DNA of 64,000 bases from Pseudarthrobacter sp. AL07 (lineage in GTDB: Bacteria > Actinomycetota > Actinomycetes > Actinomycetales > Micrococcaceae): assembly GCF_029960665.1 (NCBI RefSeq), contig NZ_JASBRB010000001.1, forward strand, positions 186,001 through 250,000, read 5' to 3'. Each line of letters starts with the position of its first letter. The stretch's first letter is position 1. The translations under genes were made by a program, and so were the position numbers. This document shows, piece by piece, positions 32,429-39,982 of the stretch. The notes beneath the pieces are model-generated. The model did no database searches. It worked only from the letters and a program-made list of their open reading frames with translations, and was not told the origin of the DNA.

Positions 32429-32899
32429 GTGCCCAAAGAAAGTGGCCGTAAGGTAGTGGCCACCAACCGCAAGGCCCGGCATGACTACCTTGTGCTGGAT
32501 ACCTACGAGGCAGGCATTGCCCTGATGGGGACCGAGGTCAAGTCCCTGCGCGAAGGACATGCCTCCATGGTGGACGGCTTCTGCACGTTCTACAACGATG
32601 AGCTGTGGATGGAGGGCATTCATATTCCCGAGTACAACCAGGGGAGCTGGACCAACCATTCCGCACGTCGCCGTCGGAAGCTGCTGCTGCACCGCGACGA
32701 GCTCAACAAGATCTCCGTGAAGATCCGCGAGTCCGGCTTCACGGTGGTACCGCTGCAGCTGTACTTCCTCGACGGCCGGGCCAAGGTGGAAATCGCGATC
32801 GCCCGCGGTAAGCGTGAGTACGACAAGCGCCAGACCCTGCGTGAGCAGCAGGACAACCGCGAAGCCCTTCGCGAGGTCCGGGAACGCAACCGTCGGTAG
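32429..32899 (+). CDS. smpB: SsrA-binding protein SmpB
   Basis: 156 residues, normal length. It contains NRKARHDYLVLDTYEAGI and GTEVKSLREGHASM, conserved SmpB blocks, and a basic C-terminal tail (RGKREYDKRQTLREQQDNRE) that enters the empty mRNA channel. It works with tmRNA to rescue stalled ribosomes. It starts GTG with GAGGAG upstream, and TAGACT at 32361-32366 is a plausible -10. The tmRNA gene follows within 90 bases, the usual actinobacterial arrangement. Confidence 0.97.
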   Translation: MPKESGRKVVATNRKARHDYLVLDTYEAGIALMGTEVKSLREGHASMVDGFCTFYNDELWMEGIHIPEYNQGSWTNHSARRRRKLLLHRDELNKISVKIRESGFTVVPLQLYFLDGRAKVEIAIARGKREYDKRQTLREQQDNREALREVRERNRR

Positions 32900-32901
32900 G
32901 A

Positions 32902-32929
32902 ATGTTTTCCGCCGCACATGCGTTAGAAT
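32902..32929 (+). promoter_or_regulatory. Candidate ssrA promoter
   Basis: TAGAAT at 32924-32929 with a poor -35 (ATGTTT, 16-base spacer) lies about 58 bases before the mature tmRNA 5' end. That end is expected to be made by RNase P cleavage of a precursor, so the distance is acceptable. Confidence 0.35.
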
Positions 32930-32986
32930 TAGTATTCCGGCAGGGATTTGTGCCTGCACAACCCGGCCGGTTTGAAAACAAAATAC

Positions 32987-33355
32987 GGGGATGATCGGTT
33001 TCGACGATGTTAGTCGCAACAGGTGAAGCGGGCCGAGGATGCAGAATTATCTCGTAAACGCTGTCTGCAAACCAATAAGTGCCAAATCAAACCGCACTGA
33101 CTTCGCTCTCGCTGCCTAAGCAGTAAGACAGTCCGTCAGCCCGAGGTTGCTATTGCCCCGGATCCTGGCGTCATTTAGATAGCCACTGCTGCTTGCCTCC
33201 GTCATCGGGGCAAACGGGACTCTTAGATGACTGGGCCCGGATCAGCCACCTGTTTGCAGGAGGGCTGGGGCCGAGAAAATCCGACGCAAACTGCGCCCGG
33301 AGAAGACCTGTTAACACGACATCGGACGGGGGTTCAATTCCCCCCATCTCCACAT
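32987..33355 (+). ncRNA. ssrA: Transfer-messenger RNA
   Basis: The 5' end begins GGGGATGATCGG and pairs with the 3' acceptor strand CATCTCC near 33346-33351; a T-arm with GGTTCAATTC lies just before. The tag frame starts GCC at 33081 and reads AKSNRTDFALAA, then TAA at 33117-33119; the ALAA ending is the proteolysis tag. The 3' CCA does not seem to be encoded (the genome has CAT after the discriminator A), so it must be added. Length is about 365 bases. It partners with SmpB encoded upstream. The exact 3' end is uncertain by a few bases. Confidence 0.96.
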
Positions 33356-33374
33356 TTTGAATGTCGCAAGACAT

Positions 33375-33413
33375 TGCCAGAAGACCCGGACCCAGCGTCC
33401 GGGTCTTCTGGCA
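33375..33413 (+). terminator. Strong hairpin terminator after ssrA
   Basis: A perfect 17-bp stem (33375-33391 with 33397-33413) with a five-base loop, followed by ATTTAAGT. Just before it a 6-bp hairpin with a GCAA tetraloop spans 33360-33375. The T-run is short, so the strength must come from the stem. Confidence 0.85.
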
Positions 33414-33559
33414 TTTAAGTGCCGTGTCTGTGCCCTTGTCCACCCACGGCGTAGCCGTTCCGAGACTACCGGACGCCACGGCGTGGTTGTCGCCAATAAG
33501 TTCCGGCGCAGCACAAGGTCTGGAAACCGGAGGCAGCCACGCCAGCAAGGAACTGCGCC

Positions 33560-34179
33560 GTGGACCCGGCCAGTGAATCCGGTGCGGACGTGTACCTGCT
33601 GACCAATTCACACGTGGTAGCCGGCACGCACCAAGGCCATGCCGCCTTTGCCGACGGCAGCAAGACCGATCTTGAACTGGTGGGGGCGGATCCTTTGTCT
33701 GACCCCGCGGTGGTCCACGGCCGGGCGCCGAAAGTGGCCCCGGCGCAGTTCGACGAGGCCGAGACGCTCCGGGCCAGCTGGTCATAGCAGTGGGAAATCC
33801 GCTGGGCCTGGCCGTGCCCATAAACACCACCACGCGGCGCATCATCTCGGCGCTGCTGAAGGACGGCGGCGTCCGGCGGGCCTATGTCGGCGTTGTCAGC
33901 ACACCGTTCCGGTTCAACGCCGTCGCGGTGATCAGAACGGGACAACGCGACGGACTGCGCGTGGTGGAGGTCCTGGCCGGTTCGCCTGCAGATCGCGGAG
34001 GCCTCCGGGCAGGGGACGTCATTCTGACTGCCGGAAGCCGCCCCGTCAGCAACGCTGAGAGCCTACAGAAGCTGCTGATCGGCGATGCGACCGGCCAGCC
34101 GCTGCCGATTCGGGTGCTGAGGGACGGCCAGGAAGTGGACTTTGTGGCAGCGCCCGAAGAGATGGCCGGGAACGTGTAA
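33560..34179 (+). pseudogene. Decayed HtrA/trypsin-like serine protease with PDZ domain
   Basis: The 5' part (frame from GTG 33560) reads YLLTNSHVVAG, the catalytic-His block of S1C proteases. A frameshift near 33766-33772 moves to the frame of QLVIAVGNPLG. That motif is joined directly to LGLAVPINTTTRRIISALL, which in intact relatives lies about 60 residues further on, after the catalytic Ser block GNSGGAL. The active-site serine is thus deleted. A PDZ domain follows (RRAYVGVV to the end, with AGSPADRGGLRAGDVIL). There is also no signal or membrane anchor upstream. A PDZ-only protein of 129 residues could still be made from GTG 33790, but catalysis is impossible. Confidence 0.85.
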
Positions 34180-34205
34180 CCGCTACCGGCGCTTCTTCAG
34201 GTGCG

Positions 34206-34319
34206 CTACCGGGTCCTGCGGGCCTTCCATCGGCTCTTGGCCTTCTTCTCCGCGCGTTTTTCCTTGATGGTCTTAACCGGTTTCTTGTGCAGCTGCTGAT
34301 GTGGTGACTTATCCGGCAT
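34206..34319 (-). CDS. Small basic protein, 37 residues, unknown function
   Basis: ATG 34319 is preceded by AGGAG at six bases, an excellent ribosome site. The product begins MPDKSPHQQLHKKP and is rich in Lys and Arg. I recall similar short Lys-rich proteins beginning MPDKSP in other actinobacteria, but could not check this. The calculated charge is strongly positive; nucleic-acid or ribosome association is possible but unproven. It stands alone between the decayed protease (convergent) and the gene at 34400. Confidence 0.7.
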   Translation of the reverse strand: MPDKSPHQQLHKKPVKTIKEKRAEKKAKSRWKARRTR

Positions 34320-34399
34320 GGCGTGCTCCTTACAGCGGGGGACGGGCTGCGTCCCACTTTGTAAAATACGCCTGTTCAGGCCCGAATGTAATGCCCGGA

Positions 34400-34768
34400 T
34401 CAGTCCGGAACTGCAACGTCCGCAATGCCCACAAAACGGGTCCCGACGCCGTCGAACTCGCTCCTGATAAGGCCAGCCCGCAGCGGGGGCACCTCGTCCG
34501 GGGAATGGTGCTCGCACACCACGTACGTGAATTCCGGCCACCATTTCTTAGGCCGGGCCGCTTCTTCATAGCCGCAGACGGCGCATTCCAGGTGCACCCA
34601 GACCGGACGTTTGCCGGTCCGGTTGGCCCTCGACTGGATCAGCCATGCCGGCGGGTTGTCCATGATGTCGCCCAGCTCCGCCTCGGTCATTCGTTTGGGG
34701 ATGCCATGGCGCTGGGCCATTTCCATCGGTACATCAAGGGCAATTGCCGCGTCACGTCTGCTAATCAT
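34400..34768 (-). CDS. Conserved hypothetical protein, unknown function
   Basis: 122 residues from ATG 34768; an open frame continues to 34828 but adds 20 atypical residues. There is no Shine-Dalgarno at 34768, so a leaderless transcript or another start is possible. The N-terminus reads MISRRDAAIALDVPMEMAQRHG, suggestive of a short helix-turn-helix-like or ruler segment. Cys at CAVCGYE and VVCEHH in the C-terminal half could bind a metal (CxxC and CxHH). No family recognised; codon use fits the neighbourhood. Confidence 0.6.
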   Translation of the reverse strand: MISRRDAAIALDVPMEMAQRHGIPKRMTEAELGDIMDNPPAWLIQSRANRTGKRPVWVHLECAVCGYEEAARPKKWWPEFTYVVCEHHSPDEVPPLRAGLIRSEFDGVGTRFVGIADVAVPD

Positions 34769-35003
34769 CAGAGTCAACAATACGGGACGCCGCCAAACCG
34801 GGGGACGGGCCCACAAAAACGAGTACACGCTACTCGGGACAGCGTGTGGAGCTAATCACTAGGCTCATCGGACCGGCCGGATTCTGGGCTGACGGCAGCT
34901 GGGCCGCAGACCAGATGACGCTCGGTGAAAGAAATTGCCGCGCCCTGCATCTGCGTAGAGCGTGACGCTGTCCTGATGCCGGATCACACCCAGGAGTGCT
35001 GCC

Positions 35004-37454
35004 ATGAAAATGAAGCGAACTGTCAATTGGCTGAGTCAGATTCTGGTTTTGGCCACCATCGTAGCGGGGACAGTCCTCGCTGCCGCCAATGGTGCCGAGG
35101 CCGCGACCACCTACGGGCACCCGAGCATCAGCTACTCAGGCGCCGGCAAGCCCCCCACTTCGGATAAGCCGCAGAGCAAGTTGTGGTGGAACGACGGCTC
35201 GTGGTGGGCGGACATGTGGACCACGGGCAGTGGGTGGCACATCTACCGCCTGGACCGCAGCTCCGAGACCTGGGTGGATACTGGTGTGCTTATTGATAGC
35301 CGTACGAATACCCTGGCGGACACACTCTGGGACGGCAGCCATCTGTATATCGCATCCCATGTAGTCACCGTATCCAATGAAAATACGCCACTGCCTTCAA
35401 TTCCAGGGCAGTATGCGTACCTTTACAGGTATAGCTATTCCGGCGGACAATACACGCTAGACAGCGGATTCCCGGCTTTGATCGCTACTAACAGCAGCGA
35501 GTCAATGACCATAGCCCAAGACACCACGGGTGCAATCTGGGCCACGTGGACGCAGGTCGCCGGCGACCCCGTCGCCGGGTTCACCAACACGGTTTATGTG
35601 AACAAGTCCGCGCCTGGAGGGACGGGTTGGGCAACTCCCTATATCATTCCGGTTTCCAATCCGAATCCAGCACCCGATGACATCTCAGCCATCGTCGCAT
35701 ACGGCACGAAGAAAATCGGGGTGATGTGGAGCGACCAGCTCACGGGGTCCGTGTGGTGGGCCACGCGCACCGACGGAACGGACCCGACGGCGACGTCGTC
35801 ATGGAAAGTCCAGACTGCTACCAAAGGCAACGGACTGGCCGATGACCATCTCAACCTCAAATCACTGCAGTCCGACTCCTCCGGCCGGGTCTTTGCGGCG
35901 GTGAAGACGAGTCTCGATGTTACGTCTACGGATCCGACGCTGGATCAGTTGGTGCTGCTGGTCTTCAAACCAGGCACCGGCTCCTTCTCGAAGTCGACGA
36001 TATCGCTCACCGGCGATTGCACCTCGCGTCCGCAAATAGTGCTGGACCCGGAAAACAACCTCGTCCATGCTTTCCAAACTGGACCCTCATCGACAGTCAG
36101 CGGATGCGCTTTCGACGGCGTTTCCGGCAGCATTTATGAGAAGACCGCATCCATGGACAATCCCGTATTTGCTGCGGGCCGGGGCAAACCCATCATGGAG
36201 GACCCCAATTCCCCCAACATTAATGACGTGACCACCAGCAAGCAGCCGGTGAGCAACAAGACGGGCCTTGTGGTCATGGCGAGCGACGACGTCGCCAAGC
36301 GCTATTGGTTCGCCGACAGGCCGCTCGGTGTGACTCCGGTTCCGACGGCGCCCGGGACCTTCGTGCCGGTAACCCCGATCCGGCTCCTGGACACCAGAAA
36401 CACTGCACCTGTGGGGGCATTCTCGACGGTGTCCTTCCAAGCTGCCGGAGTCGCGGGTATCCCGTCAAAGGTCTCGGCTGTGGTGTTTAACCTCACGGTG
36501 ACCCAGCCCCAAGCGTATGGGCATATCATCGCCTACGCGTCTGGAACCACCCGGCCTACTACGTCCAATGAGAACTTCGTCCCAGGCCAGACGGTGCCGA
36601 ACTCCGTCACGGTTCCAGTTGGCGCTGACGGCAAGGTCACGCTGGTCAACAACTCTGGCGGAACCACGCACCTGATCGCTGACATCGCGGGATACTACAT
36701 CGCGGGTACTCCGGCCGTCCCGGGAGCCTTCGTGCCCGTTTCCCCGACCCGGCTTTTGGACACGCGAAACACCGCACCTGCGGGCGCGTTTTCGTCGGTT
36801 TCTTTCCAGGCTGCCGGAGTCGCTGGTATCCCGGCGAATGTCTCGGCTGTGGTGTTCAATCTCACTGTGACCCAGCCCCAGTCCTATGGGCATATCATCG
36901 CCTACGCGTCTGGGACCACCCGGCCTACCACCTCCAACGAGAACTTCGTCCCGGGCCAGACCGTGCCGAATTCCGTTACTGTCCCCGTGGGCTCTGACGG
37001 CAAAATCACCCTCGTCAACAACTCGAACGGAACCACGCACGTGATTGCCGACATCGGGGGATACTACATCGCGGGTACTCCGGCCGTCCCGGGAGCCTTC
37101 GTGCCCGTTTCCCCGACCCGGCTTTTGGACACGCGAAACACCGCACCTGCGGGCGCGTTTTCGTCGGTTTCTTTCCAGGCTGCCGGAGTCGCGGGCATCC
37201 CGCTCAAGGTCTCTGCTATTGTTTTCAACCTCACTGTGACGCAGCCCCAGTCCTATGGGCATATCACTGCCTACGCATCGGGGACCACCCGGCCCAGCAC
37301 ATCCAACGAGAACTTTGTCCCGGGGCAGACCGTTCCGAATTCCGTTACTGTCCCCGTGGGCTCTGACGGCAAGATCGTTCTAGTCAATAACTCGTCTGGT
37401 ACCACCCACCTGATCGCCGACGTCGCAGGGTACTTCCTCTCCGGCACGCCGTAA
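35004..37454 (+). CDS. Secreted protein with N-terminal beta-propeller-like domain and three 123-residue repeats
   Basis: 816 residues. ATG 35004 has AGGAG seven bases upstream. The signal peptide ends near residue 33 (ANGAEA). Residues 34-440 contain recurring Trp/Asp/Gly blocks (SKLWWNDGSWWADMW, IWATWTQVAG, IGVMWSDQLTGSVWW) suggestive of a beta-propeller or exo-sialidase-like fold, with no catalytic motif that I can point to. Residues 453-816 are three tandem copies of a beta-rich module starting FVPVxPxRLLDTRN; this module is common in secreted actinobacterial enzymes. The last copy is cut short just after GYFLSGTP. The function is unknown; wall or polysaccharide attachment is the simplest guess. 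It is convergent with crcB and sits alone. Confidence 0.82.
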   Translation: MKMKRTVNWLSQILVLATIVAGTVLAAANGAEAATTYGHPSISYSGAGKPPTSDKPQSKLWWNDGSWWADMWTTGSGWHIYRLDRSSETWVDTGVLIDSRTNTLADTLWDGSHLYIASHVVTVSNENTPLPSIPGQYAYLYRYSYSGGQYTLDSGFPALIATNSSESMTIAQDTTGAIWATWTQVAGDPVAGFTNTVYVNKSAPGGTGWATPYIIPVSNPNPAPDDISAIVAYGTKKIGVMWSDQLTGSVWWATRTDGTDPTATSSWKVQTATKGNGLADDHLNLKSLQSDSSGRVFAAVKTSLDVTSTDPTLDQLVLLVFKPGTGSFSKSTISLTGDCTSRPQIVLDPENNLVHAFQTGPSSTVSGCAFDGVSGSIYEKTASMDNPVFAAGRGKPIMEDPNSPNINDVTTSKQPVSNKTGLVVMASDDVAKRYWFADRPLGVTPVPTAPGTFVPVTPIRLLDTRNTAPVGAFSTVSFQAAGVAGIPSKVSAVVFNLTVTQPQAYGHIIAYASGTTRPTTSNENFVPGQTVPNSVTVPVGADGKVTLVNNSGGTTHLIADIAGYYIAGTPAVPGAFVPVSPTRLLDTRNTAPAGAFSSVSFQAAGVAGIPANVSAVVFNLTVTQPQSYGHIIAYASGTTRPTTSNENFVPGQTVPNSVTVPVGSDGKITLVNNSNGTTHVIADIGGYYIAGTPAVPGAFVPVSPTRLLDTRNTAPAGAFSSVSFQAAGVAGIPLKVSAIVFNLTVTQPQSYGHITAYASGTTRPSTSNENFVPGQTVPNSVTVPVGSDGKIVLVNNSSGTTHLIADVAGYFLSGTP
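36360..37451 (+). repeat. Three tandem 369-bp repeats
   Basis: Units start at 36360, 36729 and 37098, exactly 369 bases (123 codons) apart. A 135-base stretch is identical between copies 2 and 3 (36689-36823 and 37058-37192), including synonymous positions, so the duplication or a conversion event is recent. Confidence 0.92.
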
Positions 37455-37501
37455 CGATAGTATCCAGCTGGCACGGATCCCCTCCGGGTAGTCAGTTCAC
37501 T

Positions 37502-37539
37502 GCACTCGCCTCGTAGGTTCGGAACTACGAGGCGAGTGC
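37502..37539. terminator. Bidirectional terminator between the secreted repeat protein and crcB
   Basis: A 15-bp perfect stem (37502-37516 with 37525-37539) with an eight-base loop. The right arm lies inside the last codons and stop of the minus-strand crcB gene, so a coding sequence end doubles as terminator stem. No strong T-run on either strand. Confidence 0.7.
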
Positions 37540-37923
37540 CATGCCCAGGGCCGCCGCTCCCAATCCCCAGGCCAGGTTGGCAGCGACGTTCAGTGCCGCG
37601 GCCCCGAACCGCGACTCACTGAGCAGCCGGACCGTCGCGGTGGTCCAGGAGCTGAACGTGGTGAGCCCGCCGGCAAGGCCGGTGGCGACGGCGGTCTGCC
37701 ACTCGGGTGCGAGGCCGAGCCTTCCGGTGATGCCGATGGACAGCCCGATGATCAGGCACCCCGTGACGTTGACCGTGAGCGTGGCCCACGGCCAATGCCG
37801 CGGCGTGCCGGCGGTGGTGACGGGGGCGCGGCGACCGTCACGGTGGGCGAACCAGCTGTCGACGGCGAAGCGCAGCAGGGCACCTGCCACGCCGAACAAA
37901 CCCACCAGGACCGCGGCAATCAC
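37525..37923 (-). CDS. crcB: Fluoride channel subunit CrcB/Fluc
   Basis: 132 residues with four predicted membrane helices. The motifs GVAGALLRF, NVTGCL and GLAGGLTTFSSW are those of CrcB/Fluc proteins, which export fluoride ions passively as antiparallel dimers. It overlaps the second crcB by 4 bases. Two different subunits side by side suggest a heterodimer. No fluoride riboswitch is visible upstream of the operon. Confidence 0.93.
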   Translation of the reverse strand: MIAAVLVGLFGVAGALLRFAVDSWFAHRDGRRAPVTTAGTPRHWPWATLTVNVTGCLIIGLSIGITGRLGLAPEWQTAVATGLAGGLTTFSSWTTATVRLLSESRFGAAALNVAANLAWGLGAAALGMALAS

Positions 37924-38369
37924 GGCGCTGATCCCGCCCGGTCGCCTTGCAGTTGGTCGCCCTGCAGCCGGTCAGCGAAAAGCCGCCCGGTCCGCCACCC
38001 ACCGGCCGCGGCGCCCAGACCGAGGAACAGGGACAGCCCCAGATAGGCGATCCATACGGCTTGCTCGCCGGCATGGGCCAGCCGGTCCACCGCGAATGCC
38101 ACTGCTGAAAACGTGGTGAAGGAGCCCAGGAATCCGGGCCCCAGGCCTGCGCGGAGCCAAAACGCTGTCTGTGGCCGGGCCATCCAAACGGTGGTGAGGG
38201 CGGCCAGCACAAAGCTGCCGGCAACGTTGATGCCCAGGGTGGTCCAGGGCATTGTCCCCGCGGGTTCCGGAAACGCGAGGCCCAGGCCGTACCGGAGTTC
38301 CGTTCCGGCCAGGCCGCCCACCGCCACGGCAAGCCAGGCCCGCCACTGCGGGACGCGGGTGTTCGTCAT
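37920..38369 (-). CDS. crcB: Fluoride channel subunit CrcB/Fluc, second paralogue
   Basis: 149 residues, four predicted helices, GGLAGTELRYGL, NVAGSFVL and GFLGSFTTFSAVA. It begins one base after the DtxR-family gene's stop, and overlaps the other crcB at its end. The C-terminal tail holds a short duplication (LQGDQLQGDRAG). The two copies differ enough to be the opposite-topology partners of a heterodimeric Fluc. Confidence 0.93.
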   Translation of the reverse strand: MTNTRVPQWRAWLAVAVGGLAGTELRYGLGLAFPEPAGTMPWTTLGINVAGSFVLAALTTVWMARPQTAFWLRAGLGPGFLGSFTTFSAVAFAVDRLAHAGEQAVWIAYLGLSLFLGLGAAAGGWRTGRLFADRLQGDQLQGDRAGSAP

Positions 38370-39083
38370 TCAGATGTCGCCGAGGACGCAGCCGGCATGG
38401 GAATGGTCGCTGTGGACCCAGAGCGCGGCGGTGACTTCATCCGCGAGATCATAATCCCGCGTCCTGCCGCCGTTGCTGATCCGTACCACGAGCGCGCCGC
38501 CAAACGGTTTGCGGCCTACTACCTCCACCTCGGCGTCGAGATCGATTTCCTCGGCCGAAAGATACCGGAGCAGGTCCGGATTCTCGTCGCTGATCCGGGT
38601 GATCCTGCCGGTGTGCCCGGGATCGAGTTCGCCGAGCAGATGGGCCTCCGGCAGCAGCACCGTGCCGTCCGAGGCGGGGATCGGGTCGCCGTGCGGGTCG
38701 CGTTGCGGGTTGCCCAGTTTCGCCGCCATGCGCTCGATAAACGTGTCCGACACGGCGTGCTCCAGCAATTCGGCTTCGTCGTGGACTTCGTCCCAGCTGT
38801 AGCCGAACTCCTGGACGAGGTAGGTCTCAATAAGCCGGTGACGGCGCACCATGGACAGTGCCAGCCGGACACCGGAGTCCGTAAGGGTGATGGCGCTGTA
38901 GGGCTTGTGGTCCACCAGGCCCTGGTCCTTGAGCTTGCGGACCATCTCTGAGACCGAAGAATTGGCCACCCCCAGGCGCTGCGCGAGCTGGGAGGACGTA
39001 ATTGGTTTATCCTGCCACTCCGTGAAGCCGTAGATGACCTTGACGTAGTCCTCGATCGAGGAGGAGGGCGCGCTGGTCTTCAC
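38370..39083 (-). CDS. DtxR/MntR-family metal-dependent transcriptional regulator
   Basis: 237 residues. The N-terminal winged helix (SSSIEDYVKVIYGFTEW, then SQLAQRLGVANSSVSEMVRKL) binds DNA. A dimerisation/metal domain contains HRLIETYLVQEFGYSWDEVHDEAELLEH, giving His and Glu ligands. A C-terminal SH3-like (FeoA) domain follows. It is closer to manganese-type MntR/SirR than to IdeR by feel, but this is not firm. It is cotranscribed with the two crcB genes (gaps of 0 and -4 bases). Metal-regulated repression of the fluoride exporters, or simple operon sharing, are both possible. Confidence 0.9.
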   Translation of the reverse strand: MKTSAPSSSIEDYVKVIYGFTEWQDKPITSSQLAQRLGVANSSVSEMVRKLKDQGLVDHKPYSAITLTDSGVRLALSMVRRHRLIETYLVQEFGYSWDEVHDEAELLEHAVSDTFIERMAAKLGNPQRDPHGDPIPASDGTVLLPEAHLLGELDPGHTGRITRISDENPDLLRYLSAEEIDLDAEVEVVGRKPFGGALVVRISNGGRTRDYDLADEVTAALWVHSDHSHAGCVLGDI

Positions 39084-39114
39084 GCTTCCAAGCCTACCCG
39101 GTGGTCTGCGCCCG

Positions 39115-39873
39115 TCACGCCTTCGCTGCCCGCCACGTCAGCGTCAGGTACGGCAGGCTGATGTCCTCTTCCGCGGCGTGCCCCAGATGCTTGTGCAGAT
39201 ACCAGTCCAGGTTGGCCAGGACCTTGCTGCGGGTGGCTTCGCCAGCGCGCAGGTAGTAGCTGCGGGACTTCGTCAGTTCCATGATGTCCGCCGTGCTGAG
39301 GCTGTCCTCCCACCCCGCCACATGGCTTTTGAGGCCTTCAAACTCCGGGCCCACCACCGGTCGGAACCCGGGCTTGTAGACGTCGCCCGCGTGCATGATG
39401 CGGGACAACCGGTGGACCCACGGCACGGACGTGTCCAGCTGGTTCCAGATCAGGGCCATGGTTCCGCCGGGCCGCAGGATCCGCGCCAGTTCGGTGCTCG
39501 CTGGAAGCGGATCGCACCAGTGCCAGGCCTGCGCAACGCTCACGACGTCGAACGAAGACTCAGGGAGGCCGGTGGCCTCTGCGGTCCCCTGGGTCGCGTA
39601 AACCCCCGGGCAGTGTGCCCGCAGCTGGTCCAGCATGTCCGGGGACGGGTCCACGGCCGAAACCGCCATGCCGCGTTCCAGCAGCAGGGTGGTGAACTTG
39701 CCGGTCCCGGCGCCCACGTCCACTGCGTCCTTGGCTCCGGAAGGGATCAGCCAGTCCGCTGATTCGGCGGGGTAGCCAGGGCGTACGCGCTGGTAATGTT
39801 CGCCGCCGTCCTGGAAACTCTGCCCGAGTTCCAGACGGCGTCCGTGCTCAAGCCTGGGGCCACCCCTTGCCAC
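39115..39873 (-). CDS. Class I SAM-dependent methyltransferase
   Basis: 252 residues. Motif I is AVDVGAGTGKFTTLLLERG and the post-I acidic residue lies in SAVDPSPDM. The family is the UbiE/COQ5-like methyltransferase-11 group; SFDVVSVAQAWHWCD is typical of those annotated trans-aconitate or small-molecule methyltransferases. Substrate not known. It starts GTG 39873. It is on the same strand as, and 109 bases downstream of, the SAM-IV-controlled aminotransferase gene, so read-through from that transcript is plausible and would link SAM level to a SAM consumer. Confidence 0.86.
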   Translation of the reverse strand: MARGGPRLEHGRRLELGQSFQDGGEHYQRVRPGYPAESADWLIPSGAKDAVDVGAGTGKFTTLLLERGMAVSAVDPSPDMLDQLRAHCPGVYATQGTAEATGLPESSFDVVSVAQAWHWCDPLPASTELARILRPGGTMALIWNQLDTSVPWVHRLSRIMHAGDVYKPGFRPVVGPEFEGLKSHVAGWEDSLSTADIMELTKSRSYYLRAGEATRSKVLANLDWYLHKHLGHAAEEDISLPYLTLTWRAAKA

Positions 39874-39982
39874 GTGCGGCCTCCTTCAACTCTGCCAATT
39901 CCGTATCCCCGTCGAATTTACCGCATAGGCCTCCACCCGGTGGGTGGCCGTCAGATCAGGAGGTACAGGACGAAAGGCTCAG

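Noticed and set aside
33171..33845. A 224-codon minus-strand frame across the tmRNA 3' half and the decayed protease
   Set aside because: It overlaps the tmRNA and its terminator and has no ribosome site. It is chance open frame.
34320..34544. Extension of the small basic gene upstream to 34544
   Set aside because: The sequence before MPDKSP has no coding character and AGGAG sits just in front of ATG 34319.
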